Assembly: GCA_037576215.1 (NCBI GenBank)
Contig: JBANDB010000016.1
Coordinates: 744,001 to 808,000, forward strand
Reading direction: 5' to 3'
Length of the DNA: 64,000 bases
From: Armillaria gallica
Lineage: Eukaryota; Basidiomycota; Agaricomycetes; Agaricales; Physalacriaceae
The first letter of the stretch is position 1. Each line of letters begins with the position of its first letter. The notes under the pieces are model-generated. The model was given only the letters and a program-made list of their open reading frames with translations, made no database searches and was not told the origin of the DNA. A program made the translations under genes and the position numbers. Positions 33,130-45,232 of this stretch are shown in pieces.

Positions 33130-33714
33130 TCTTTGGACCAGTGTTAGTATCCATCTCCAATAGTCCAGCTAACCCCGTCGATGTCCTCCACAGGTTGGTA
33201 TTCGCGGCTATAATAAATAACGATTACCTGTGGAGAGTCCTTCATTTCGTGTTGGTAACAGTCTCAAAGCAGCGGAAATACCCCGAAGCAATGTGTTGGA
33301 GGCGTGTTCGTAGTTGATTGCAAGGACGTGTCGGCAAAAACCTGCTGATCGGCACTTTCCACACTTTCAATGGTGTGTCTCTTTTCTTGGTCCCTCCCTG
33401 CTGAGGTTGTTATGACAGGTCGTTGTATGACACATATTACCACCTCTATAGAGTGAGTTGAGAGCAGACTGGCTGGTCCATCTTTGGTCTGAATGAAATT
33501 TACTTTGCACTAGGTACAGAAGGACAGTAAACTCGCGAGAGAGCCTCGACTGCCTTTGGAAAGTGTATTGTCCAGCAGGCATCACAAGGCCTTCCATGAG
33601 TATCTAGTCCTCACTGAGATGTGAAATCGTACTTTGAGGTAAGTATGTTTGTGAGCAGCTCAGAACATTGGGCTTGATCTTTGCTTGAGTGGACGACACG
33701 TTGGCTGTCGTATT
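33130..33714. other. Intergenic, no gene recognised
   Basis: Short frames only, between the unrecognised ORF and duplicated unit B. Confidence 0.4.
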
Positions 33715-36700
33715 TATAGCTACGTCATATGTCTACTCCGCAGAAAGACTTGCACGACAAGTGATATCACACGAGAGATATGTTTAATCGCCATTGCGTG
33801 ACATGCCATCCTGCTATCGGGGACGCACTGATAGTAGTCGGCGACGAGGGAACCCGCTTCCTTTAGGAAGATGTTGGACGAACAGGTGACAACTAACTCA
33901 CGCATATCTGTCAGCACTGCCTTTTGCAGTCGACAGGACAAAGAGTGCTCTGCAACAACACTGTCATCTCCCTTCGATGGACACGGCGTTTTGGAATCTG
34001 CCACCGCCCGACGGGCAATTTTTGTATGATAATGGCTTCGTAGTCTGAGCCGTGATTAAGAGTAGGGTAGGTAGCAAACAGAAAGGACGAAAGCTTGATT
34101 CATAGCCAAGGGCGACACTCCTTTACCAGAAAGAAGCCGGAATTGCAGGCAAGAGCATCTTGAAAGGTACAAAGATGATATACATGCTTCCCAGCGAAAT
34201 TTAATGTAAGCAGAACCTTAACCCTAAGAAAAGAAAGGTTAGGTTTGCATTCAATATCTGGAGGGGGGACATACCATATATAAAGCACCCCCATACTTCC
34301 CCAGGCCCTCACAACTCTCCCTCAAACCACCACCATCGCCCACTCTCACCCTTCCACGCCTCCCTCCTCTTACGTTCGCATCCATTCAAACAAACCAAAG
34401 CCTCTCTATTCATCTGTAAGCTTTTTGTCTGCCATTTGTTTCATAAATGACGGTGACACGAAGATGATGCCCGCCCGACAAGACATGACAATGCAGCGGG
34501 GTGGGGAGCCGCCAGAACTGTATCCATCACCAGTAATGGCGTTCTCTACCCCGTCGAGGGCGTCTATCGTTATGCCTGTCCATGGTAACATGCAGCTGAC
34601 CATGACGGTCTCTGTTCGCCACCAGTATGTATCCAATCCCGACGCATCATATATGGGATATGTACGCGAATACGTCCCATTGCCCTCGCCAGCCATCCTC
34701 AGGCTCGGTAAACCGCGCCATCGTCATATCCCGCTGCTGTCCCAAACGGAGAGTGGTACTGCGATAATAATCCATCCACTGTTGCAGCCGAGTCAAGGAG
34801 AAAAGATAATGGAGTTAGACTTCGCTCGCAATCTGTCGAGCGTACGCATTCTTGGTCACGAGGGCTGCATGAAGGAGATGGCAACCAGCCCGCCCATTCT
34901 GTCGCTGGCCATCGTCCACCCAAAGCTTCCATGGCCCATAGTCATTCAGAGGTCGGGTGATCGAGAGTGGGTCACGGTCGCTGACATTGTCGAGACGCTA
35001 TGGCATGCTCTCCAGACACGCGACCCCATGAGGTTGCCATCGCCATCACTGCTCGAAAACCAAGACGATGTGCCTTGCACCAGCTGTCGCAGCACATTGG
35101 GCCATGTGGAGCGAGGGGTTGTTCATGAGCCCAGACTGGTGTATTTGAGGGGCAAGACACGGTTTATGGGACTCAGCGCCATAGAAGGCGACACGTGGGA
35201 ATTGCTCATTGTGTAGTAGGGCATGCAGGTCGCACCTATGTAAGTGTTGAGATATTATTTATTTGATGTAGCTGCCGACTCGACCGTCGCTACAAGCATG
35301 TATCAGCTTTGCTCAACGGACAGAGACAAAGGACTACCTCTGGAAAATCTGTCCACGACACATGGGTTCGTGTGTAAGAGCCAGTGTATGGAGGACGTTG
35401 TAGACGTCGATAGCAACAAGGCTCGGTAACTCTTAACCCCAGATACAGTAGGGTTAGGGTCACCGATGGACCCATTTTTGCTGCAATCTCCTTTGTTGAG
35501 CACGGAAGCCGGAAAAAGTTTCTGCATGCTGCTCATGTAGGCATCGGGTTTCTTCCCCAATATGCCTGAAGTTACCATATCAAAAAGTGGCCTGTCACAC
35601 ATTGTCCTTATCCCGGACTCGGAGTGCGAGCATAGTGACAACCCAGTCCGTCCTTCTTGTGGCGAAGTGGGGGCCATGCAAATTCGTTATTGCCATTGCA
35701 ATCACAATACCGCCTCGTCGGACTCTGCTATCCTGCCAGCATATAACGCGATGAAGAGTTTCCATTATCCACGAGGCCTCGGTTAGGGAAGGTCGTGATG
35801 GGCAGAACGCGGGCTGAATGCAACAAGCAGCCCGAATTGTATCTAGGAGTGCGGTCCCATATCAGTCTTGACACCCAACAGGCTGCAAAATGGCCTCCAT
35901 TAGAACTCGAGTACTTCAATGACAGCATCCACTACTCACACTGCAACATGAGCATAGCATCCTCTCAGAGTATTTCCTCCATTGCGATGGTTATCAAGGC
36001 AGTCACGCGAGGCGCACATCATCTACCATCGATGACTGAATACAGCCTCGTTCCATGGCAGTATATTCGGTGTATAACATTCTTTTGGAGCATTTCCTTC
36101 AGTGCGGTGGTCGCCAAAGCCATCATTTACCACAACAACTGTACGTGGTCACGTCACCATGGCAGTATCTTCCGCCACCAGAATGCTTATCATGACTAGA
36201 CTTCAGGTACTAACGTTCCAAAAGCTGAGGCCAGAGTGGGGCACAGGGATTTGCGGGTGATGACCATGATGCGCGGCGTAGTACACATCGCAACATGTCC
36301 GTGTATGAAGACGAAAGGAAAGCGCTGTTGGATTGTATAGTGAAACCGGTGCTTGTTGAAGAGGCACAGTAATGGGTAGCATCACTCCGGTAGATGACCC
36401 GGGGTCAATAGGAATGAGCAAGTTGCCGGTCAAGAAAGAAAACATCATTTGTCGATTAAGATATAGGATAAGATATGACACTACCATGATGAACAGACAG
36501 ATGAGTGTTGACCTTACAGCCTTGAAAATTGTGTACCTGCTGGTGTTTTCGCCCAACACTTCCTCTTCAACATCTCTTCCTGCGCCATCACAGTCATCGA
36601 GAGTAAAGGGTGTAACTGGGTAGTTTGTCTTAGACCAGAATGCCTGTTACAGCATTAGGTATGTGTAAGGTCGCGGGATATGCTCTGACCTTAACTGCCT

Positions 36701-37590
36701 CACTGTCTGAATGATTCCGCCAAACCTATCCTATTCTCTCTGTTGGTGCAGATTCATACATCTTGATCACATCGATTGGAAAACCGCGAATTATTTCATG
36801 ATGTTGGGCGACTTTGACCTAGCTGTATCGAACAAATGATGAGATTGTAAACGTGCGGAAGGGAAAGAATCACTCACAAGCCACCGGTTTCCTTCACCAT
36901 CCACTCAAGCATTAAGCTCTGCATCGTCAGAGTGCATTGGCGACAGACGACCCTTCAGGTTGCTTTGCCTTATGACTCAAAGTCGACCGAGGATTATTTA
37001 GCTTCTGCAGAAGGGTTTTTAGTGAGAAGTTCTGCCATGAGATTACCAAGATTGACTTACTATGCGCTGCAAGTGGAACGAACTCTGCGGGACAAAGTCA
37101 TAGGTTCGTAGGCCAGACCATGTTGATGGTAGTGGTAGCAGATCTATATTCGGACTTTAAAATATTCTCCCAGGTGCGTTGCATGGGAAAACTTGATTTC
37201 ATTGTGAATCGGACTGTTTGGGCCGACATGAAGTTGCTCAACCTGAAGATATGGGTTTTGTTGCTTCCAGGCTGCTACCGGTGCCAAATGAAGGGACTAC
37301 TTACTACTAGTATGTTCGTCCTTCTTATCCAGATTGTGGGTGTTAAAATCCTGTAAAATGCAGACCAGCTGGCTGGACTCCTGTAGACCGACAAAGATGA
37401 TATTGACGGAAGAATGTACATTCTCTGAACTTGCGCCAGTCCGCTGACGCTCACATGCCTCAGGAATCGCCTTCAAGCCATTCACTTCATGATGCCAATA
37501 TCCTGCAGCTCATGGAAGCTCTGAGCATGACAGATCGTTCTCTTACGCAAGCGTTGTAGCGCGCGAACAATGCATTTCAGAAATTCAATT
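33715..37590. repeat. Duplicated unit B (DUF6699 segment)
   Basis: Colinear with unit A, diverged, about 3.9 kb, and directly abutting unit C. Shared landmarks include CAGTCGACAGG near 33930, TATATAAAG at 34277-34285, the DUF6699 gene, and the fragment ending near GCATTTCAGAAATTC. Confidence 0.8.
34464..35216 (+). CDS. DUF6699 family protein, copy B
   Basis: About 250 residues from the first in-frame ATG at 34464. The codon aligned to the start of copy A is ATA here (34443-34445, preceding AATGAC), so the start has moved about 7 codons in. The domain pattern is intact: HPLLQPSQG, MELDFARNLSSVRI, LSLAIVHPKLPWPIVIQ, VTVADIVETLW, RLVYLRGKTRFMGL and DTWELLIV. An insertion with CTSCRSTLG is shared with copy C. 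It carries GATCGAGAGTGG where copy C has a stop. Confidence 0.75.
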   Translation: MMPARQDMTMQRGGEPPELYPSPVMAFSTPSRASIVMPVHGNMQLTMTVSVRHQYVSNPDASYMGYVREYVPLPSPAILRLGKPRHRHIPLLSQTESGTAIIIHPLLQPSQGEKIMELDFARNLSSVRILGHEGCMKEMATSPPILSLAIVHPKLPWPIVIQRSGDREWVTVADIVETLWHALQTRDPMRLPSPSLLENQDDVPCTSCRSTLGHVERGVVHEPRLVYLRGKTRFMGLSAIEGDTWELLIV

Positions 37591-37594
37591 CGTT

Positions 37595-40500
37595 GGCCTT
37601 CCCTTAGGAAGATGTTGGACCGACAGGTGACGACTAACTCACGTATCCGTCATCACTGCCTTTCGCAGTCGACAGGCCAAAGAATGCTCCGCATCATCAC
37701 TGTCATGTTCCTTCGATGCACACTACACTTTGAAATCTGCCACCGCCTGATGGGCCAGTTTTGTATGATAACGGCTTCGTAGTCCGAGTCGGGACTAAGA
37801 GCAAGGTCGATAATGAGCAGCAAGGATGGAAGCTTGAATCACAGTCCATCATGACAATCCTTTCGTAGGAAGAAGTCAAAATTGCAGGATAGAGCATATT
37901 GAAAGGGACAAAGATGATATACACGCTGCCGGCGAAATTTAATGCAAGCGAAACCTTAACCCTAAGAAAAGAAAGGTTAGGTTTACATTCAATATTTAGA
38001 AGGCAGACATACCATATATAATGCACCCCCATACTTCCCCAGGCCCTCACAACTCTCCCTCAAACCACCACCATCGCCCACTCTCACCCTTCCACGCCTC
38101 CCTCCTCCTATGCTCGCACTCATTCAAACAAACCAAAGCCTCTCGATTCATCTGTAAGCTTTTTATCTGCTATTTGTTCCATAAATGACGGCGACACAAA
38201 GATGACGCCTGCCCGACGAGAAGGCACGACAATGCAGCGGGGTGGGGAGCTGCAACATCCGTGTCCACCACCAGCAACAGTGTTCTCCACCCCGTCGAGG
38301 GCATCTATCGTTACGCCCGTCCATGGCAGCACGCAGCTGACTACGATGGTCCCTGTTCGCCGCCAGTATGTATCCAATCCCGACGCATCATATATGGGAT
38401 ATGTATGCGAATACATCGCGTCGCCATCGCCGCCCATCCTCAAGCTTGGTAAACCGCGCCATCGTCATATCCTGCTGCCGTCCCAAACAGAGAGGGGTAC
38501 TGCGATAATAATCCATCCACTGTTACGGCCAAGTCGAGGAGAGAAGATAATGGAGCTGGATTTCACCCACAGTCTGTCGAGCATATGCATCCTTGGTCAC
38601 GAGGGCTGCATGAAGGAGATGGCAACCAGCCCGCCCATTCCGTCGCTGGCCATCATCCACCCAAAACTTCCATGGCCAATAGTCATTCAAAGGTCGGGTA
38701 ATTGAGAGTGGGTCACGGTCGCTGATGTTGTCGAGATGCTATGGCATACTCTGCAGACACGTGACCTCATGAGGTCGCCGTCGCCGTCACTGCTCGGAAA
38801 CCAAGATGATGCGCCTTGCACCAACTGTTGCAGCACGCTGGGCTGTGTGGAGCGAGGTGTTGTTCATGAGCCCAGACTGGTGTATTTGAGGGGAAAGACA
38901 TGGTTTATGGGACTCCGCGCCATAGAAGGCGACACGTGGGAATTGCTCGTTGTGTAGTAGGGCGCGCAGGTCGTGCCTATGTAAATGTCGAGATATTATT
39001 TATTCGATGTAGCTGCCGACTCGACCGTCGCTACAAGCATGTATTAGCTTCACTCAAGGGACAAAGACAAAGGACTACCTCTGGAAAATCTGTCCTCGAC
39101 ATGGGTTCATGTGTAAGAGCCAGTGTATGGAGGACGTTGTAGACGTCGATAGTAACAAGGCTCGGTAACCCTTAACCCCAGATAAAGTAGGGTTAGGGTC
39201 ACAATGACGGGTCACCTATGGACCCATTTTTGCTGCCGTGATCTCCTTTGGCAAGCATGGAAGCCGGAAAAAGTTTCTACACGCCGCCCATGTAGGCATC
39301 GAGTTTCTTCCCCCATGTTCCTGAAGTTACCACTACAAAAAGTAGCCTGGCACTGCATATTGTCCCTATCCCGGAGTGCAAGCGCAATGACAACCCAGCC
39401 CGTCCTTCTTGTGGCGAAATGAAGATCATGCAAAATTCGGTATCGCAATTGCAATCACAATACTGCATCGTTGGTCCCGTCAGAGGATAGTGTAGTGAAG
39501 AAATTCCCTTATCTACGATGCCATGGCGAGGGAAGGTCGTGACAGGGAGAACGCGGGCCGAATGCAACAAGCAGCCCAAATTGTATCTAGGACAGCGGTC
39601 CCATATCAGTCTTGGCACCCAATAGGCTGCAAAATGGCCTCCATTAGAACTCGAGTACTTCAATGACAGCACCCACTACTCACACTGCGACATAGGCATA
39701 GCCTCCTCTTGAAGTATTTTTCTCCGTTGCGATAGTCACAGGCTGTCACGCGGGGCGCACATCGTCTACCAGCGATGACTGAATACGGCCTGGTTCCATG
39801 GCAGTATATTCGCCATCAGCGCACTTATCGTTACCGCCATGTTAGTTCTGAGGTTCCAGAAGCTGAGGATGGGGCGCCAGGATTCGACATGGGATGACCA
39901 TGATGCGGCTCAGAAACCTAGCGAGATATCCATGCATGGAGACGAGAAATTTTTGCTGCATGCTGCAGTAGAACTGGTGCTTGCTGAAGAGATGAAGGAA
40001 ATCATTCGTAGGGAAAGACCCTAGTGTAGTGTGCTGGTGAACAGACAAATGAGTGCTGACTTCACCACAGCCTTAAAAGGTTACGTACCTACTGGTGTTT
40101 TCACCAAACCCTCCCCTTGTTCGCCTCTTCCTTCACCTCCTTCGTTATCAATATAAAAGGGAATAAGCGTGCACTTCGTCTTGGACTAGAATACCAGTTA
40201 GATACATACAAATTTCACGAAAAATGTTCTGCCTTTGATTATCGTCTTCGCTGCATGACTGATTCGGTCGGAGTCCTATCCCATTCCTTGGTATGATTGC
40301 ATATGCCATGACTCCCGCTCGCATCGAGTGACAAATCGTGAAGCTTCTGATGGTGTTGGGTGACTTTGACCTAGCTCTGTCGAACAAATGATGAGATTGT
40401 GAATGTGACGAAACGAGAACGAGTTGCTCACAGGGCACTAGTTGCCTTTGCAATTCATTCGATCGTTTGTTTAGTTCTGCGTCGCCGTGTGTTGCAGTCA

Positions 40501-40700
40501 ATGGTGGATCCCTCATTGCTTCGCCCGCTGCCGCAGTGAGAGCACCACCGAGGACTATAAGGTTTCTGTAAAAGGTCCTTCAGTGAAACTCCACCACAGG
40601 ATTACCGAAAGTAACTCACCAGACACCATGATAGTCGGTCGTACTCTGCAGAGTTGTCAGTTGTAGGCCAGTCAGTGATGGCAGAAAAGATCAATGAATG
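37595..40700. repeat. Duplicated unit C (DUF6699 segment)
   Basis: Follows unit B directly and is colinear with it from GGAAGATGTTGGACCGACAGG onward. The end is diffuse near 40700. A further fragment of the same family lies at 56270-56660. Confidence 0.75.
38202..38957 (+). pseudogene. DUF6699 family, copy C, with premature TGA
   Basis: Colinear with copy B over the full domain, but an in-frame TGA lies at 38703-38705 (GGTAATTGAGAGTGG, where B has GGTGATCGAGAGTGG). The frame continues afterwards to 38957 (VTVADVVEMLWH through DTWELLVV), so a single CGA-to-TGA change separates it from an intact gene. The TATA box here is TATATAATG (38015-38023). Confidence 0.8.
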
Positions 40701-42899
40701 CTGCAAGGCCGATTTGGGGAATTTCGGATTTTGAAATATTCCAGGAATAATCGCTGTGTCTGACCTTCAAAGTTTTATGCTCTAGTGCTGTATATCCTCC
40801 TCTACATTCCTCCGCCTCACTTCTAGTATTACAAGCTTTCGACAAAATCTAGATAACGGCTCCTTTTATACCAAATATGCGTCGTTCTTATCCGTGAAAG
40901 AAAATCGAACTCACCGTGTAGAATGCCATTGCTGCCAGGGCCGCCTATGCTCATATTTTGATGTCATGTTTTCTTTAGCGGAATAGCTTTAGGGAAATCC
41001 CTGAAGGATCCGAGGCTTGGGGTTGAGACTTGGGTGTAGGCGCTCTTCTGAATTGCCTACGATCTTCGCTCCGAGCGGCGGCCCCGTTTCATCTACAGAA
41101 TCCCTCGCACCTACGATCTGCATATTTCAATATAGACTGCCATGTTCCTTGTATCGCCGCTCAGATCTCAGTCCACACAAACCGTCAATATTGTATGAAG
41201 ATTTACGGATCCCACTCCAAAATCCATCCAGAGCGATCGTGGTCAATGCAGAGAATCAATGAATAGCGAATGTTGTAGTCACGAACTGTCACTAAACGAT
41301 GTATACCCTGATGTGCCACGTATAGTCTTCATTTGGCTCTCGCAGTCCCGAGACCCCGCCATATGCGAGATCGTGGAAGATCTCCACTGAGTCCCTTGAT
41401 TCGGAGTACTCCCAGAATGAAACTTGCGGAAGAGCAGAAGAGCGACCGCGACTGTGCCACGATGCCATTGTGCCGTGCCGATCCCCAAGAATCATGTGTT
41501 TGGGAATTCAAAAGAGAAGAGATGAATCGGTTCTGGACACAAATTCAATGCTGACCAAGGTAAATGGGTAGATGCCTAGTTGGAAGACGATGTCAAACCT
41601 TCTGGGATCTCAATTACGTGGTGTTCTGAACCGGCGGTAGAAGAGGGAAGACGTGAGTAATGTTATCGACAGGTCTAATGTTTCACTGATGTTTGTTGAT
41701 CGATTTTTATAGTAAAGAAAATATACTTTCGGGTTTTAGAAATCACCATTTTTGAGAAAGAAAAAAAACCAAGATCACCGACGAGGAAAGTGTTTCCTAT
41801 GACATGCTTAGTCTTCGAATGTCAATGCTATCAAGGGACCTTAAAAACTCTGCTCTACCAGATGAGCCCAAGAGGATATCATGTTCTGCTATTCAGCGAG
41901 ACTTATTTTCTGTTGCTGCTCGTCGAATCAGCGCTACATTACGATATTCAGGTGTTTTGTTATGGATATCGGGTATCTGCCGACTCATTGTATCTAGATC
42001 GGATCCAATCTATTACTTTCAGTACCCTCACACTGTGTGAACCCTCAGCTACGCCTAGCGCTTTCCAATACTAATCTGAAGGTTACGCTTAGCGCTTGCC
42101 TTCACCTACGGCCCGTAATAGCTTCGTGCTTACAGGTTTCTGTATCGGCTTTCCCCTTGGTAATAGCTCCGCGCTTACCAGCTACGTCTTACAGTAATTG
42201 CTTCGCGCTTACTGATCTCATTAACCTCGCAAACCGGACCACTCAGGTCTCCTCACGAACCCTTGCCGGAATCCATTCTATTCCATAATGACGTACATCA
42301 TTTCTAATTAATCCTACCTCGATTCGATCATCGCTACTTGCCTCGTGCTCGCAAATCATATTTCGGCAGAATCCTAACATGTTTTCTGCCGCCCTTCGCA
42401 TCCTATGTTTTCCGAGTCCTGTATACACAGGATTCGGTCTGAGCTTTTCAGGGTGGCTGTGCCGTTTGATTCTCCTGCCTTTTTTGGACATTATCATGTG
42501 ACCATTTCATTACTGATACATCTGATACATCATTTCGGTGAATTCTTTTATGCCGGTTTGAGCCTCAATGCTCAAACTTTCACCTCTTCGCCGAGGAGGA
42601 ACTCGAGGTTGTTCAGCCACTTCCAGAGGATGCCCCGAGTATATTCCCTGCCTTGCTACACTCTCCGAGCTTCGAAGAACCTGAAGTGAAGGACGACTAT
42701 ACACTAGAGAGAACAAGGAGAGAAACCTCGAGGAATTCAAAGGATACCCATCATGGGCTATCGACATCATGATAAATCAAAGCTCGTTCAAGAGCCCATG
42801 GCTGTCGATGCATGGCAACCAGGACACTGTTCAATATCCCGAGTTTTACTTCTTTCCGATCCAAGAGTTCTGTCTGTGGAACAATCCCTACCGCTGTCT
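40701..42899. other. Intergenic or decayed sequence
   Basis: No gene is recognised. Four short similar words (TAATAGCTTCGTGCTTAC, TAATAGCTCCGCGCTTAC, TAATTGCTTCGCGCTTAC and a weaker one) are spaced 30-45 bp apart at about 42084-42215. The right part may include the lost N-terminal exons of the transcription-factor remnant. Confidence 0.4.
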
Positions 42900-44150
42900 C
42901 GCAAGGGATCAACTTCAGATTTCCGCCTGGGAATCTTATGCTGATGCTCATCGATGCGCACATTATGTACCTAAACAACCTTATTCCCGTCATCCACAGG
43001 CCGACATTTGAGAAATCCGTTACACTATCAAAATTTCCAGTGCGTGAAAGTTGTCCCGGCTGTCTGTGCACTTCGGTCCAAGTACGTAGATGACCATTGA
43101 GTCTTCGTCGAGAGCAAACAGTCAAGTTGTCAGGTGGATACAAGTGAATATATCAGGTTACCAGCCGGTGTCGCTTGTTTCCTTCCTTGTTTCCTCCAAG
43201 TCTGTACGACGCGAAACTCTGCTTTGTGAGCCCAGTATTCCTGCCTCTTTATATGATATTTTGATGGAAGTGACAGCTCTGCGAATTCTACTTGGGTTTA
43301 TCAGCACCGCAACAATCCTGGACATTGTCAGGTGTCGGTTTGCGAATCGCGCAAGATGCACCGAAAGAAGACAACACGTAACAGTCCCGTAAAGAATACA
43401 GTGGAGGCTGAACTGTGGAAACACGTATTTTGTCGTTCATACAGTCGTCCCTCGATCTTCGTTTACCTCTTGTGTCAGGTGTCCCGTGGGTATCGATAGT
43501 GCCTTTGGCTCGGCACTGGGTCGAGCATGTGCCATTTACGACAACGAGTGCGTATAATCTTCCTCTTTACCGAGGCTTGAGCTGACTTATCCTATAGCAT
43601 TGAAATTGACCTACCTACCGAATGTGACAATCAGTATTGGGAACATCCTGACCCTAACAGGCCTTATGGAAAGCCATCAACTGTGTCATTCTTGAATTGT
43701 TACCTCCGGCACGGCTAATTATGGTTTGTATGCGCACTACAGTCAATCCTCCGTCTTTTCTCCCTCGAATAATCCCTGGCTTACCAAGCGCAGTAATCAA
43801 TTCATAAATGAAAGGTCCTTTTCGTCCTCAAGAAACATCGGGAACCCCAAGTAGTCATCGAATTTGACTTGGAATTGAACAAACGGGTGAACTCTATTCC
43901 TGAGCATCGTAGGCACACGGCTCTGTCTCTTTTTTTGTTCCTCAATCTGATCTCCTCTAATCCAGTATGGTGGGATCTCAACCTTGTTGACTTGGCGCGT
44001 TTCTATCAATCCGCATCCCGTCTGCTGCTATATCACCATCTTCAAATGCTCATCCACCGGCCCTTTATCCCAGTTCCACGCAGCGACGTTGGTTTTTCCT
44101 CCCTCGCTATATGTACGAATGTCGCACTCTCGTGTTCTCACATTGCCTAA
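42900..44150 (+). pseudogene. Zn2Cys6-type fungal transcription factor (Fungal_trans domain), decayed
   Basis: Pieces of the Fungal_trans domain appear in the right order but in different frames. They are GINFRFPPGNLMLMLIDAH with IPVIHRPTFEKSV (42905-43020), VVPAVCALRSKYVDD (about 43050), NTVEAELWKHVFC (about 43395), GSALGRACAIYDNE and EIDLPTECDNQYWEHPDP (43500-43660), and then LLLYHHLQMLIHRPFIPV and SLAICTNVALSCSHI (44020-44150). Stops such as the TGA after YVDDH and frame changes break the middle. I could not find the zinc cluster itself. A badly assembled gene is the alternative, but several in-exon stops argue for a pseudogene. Confidence 0.7.
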
Positions 44151-45232
44151 GCGTTCTCCAGGGTCCTATATGAACTAGCTTCCAGTTCTGCTATTACTCT
44201 GCTAACGATCTTCTGCTTCCGGATTTGCAGATAATTCAGACTGAACGCTGTACACCAATCCTCGACAATAGCTCTATGCCCTACCAAAATTTTATAGACA
44301 GTGCCGTCCTTGTCCGAACGCCCTCCATGGACAGATTGATTACATTTCTTTAGAACAACGCTCATCTGTATGACTCTATTACTCCTGCTACTGCCCGAAT
44401 GCGATAATGTCATGACGGCGATATGGGATAGGGCACCGAGTGAATTAGAGTATGTTCCTTCCGCTCAGATTGGAATAGGTAACCTGACCTTTGACGAGGC
44501 GACTGGAGGGGTCATGCAAAGTTTGTGCAGAGTCAAGGTACGCGAAGGGAGTTTTAGAGGCGGTTTGTTTTATCATGACTGTTGTGCTGGCGTGAGCGGG
44601 GTTACTGCAGCACACGACCTATTATTGGTCATGTATAATTGTGACAATAGAACAAACCTTGTACTACTATACACTCCATACTATTACTTCAAGCATTTTG
44701 AAAGCCACATTAAAGCTCTTAATATTCCCCCAAAAAAAAAACATCCAGAGGACTCGGTCTTGCCACGCATGCGTTGGCCCCCCGCTTCATCTGTGAATTT
44801 TTGATGGTCTGCCATCATACGGTATCCCCTTGGCGTTACTGTTATCCTCAGATCACCATGAAGAGGTGTCTTCAGATCTTAGGGACCACAATACCTTTGG
44901 TGTGCAGTTCCACCTTGCATTGGATACATTTCTCAGGGCCACGAACAAGAGCTTGTTCCGTTTCAACAAGAGGTTCGTTCCTCGAGTCGAAAAAATCAAT
45001 GCGATGCGCATTACTTCCCTTACACGTGTTCTTCCATGCAGTGCGGAGTTGTATATATTCCTATCGACCGGTATGGATCTCAACACGAGGCAGATACATT
45101 GCCATCCAATCAAGCTGTGCATACTGTGCGAACAAGGCTCTTTCCCTCTAACCACCACGAGCAGTACAACAATGACAGACGAGAGACGGTCAGATTTATA
45201 GTTCATCTTTATAATACCCTCCACTTACATCC
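44151..45232. other. Intergenic, possible tail of the transcription-factor remnant
   Basis: An open frame at 44370-44804 (144 codons) shows no motif. A run of nine A's occurs at about 44732. Nothing further is supported. Confidence 0.35.
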
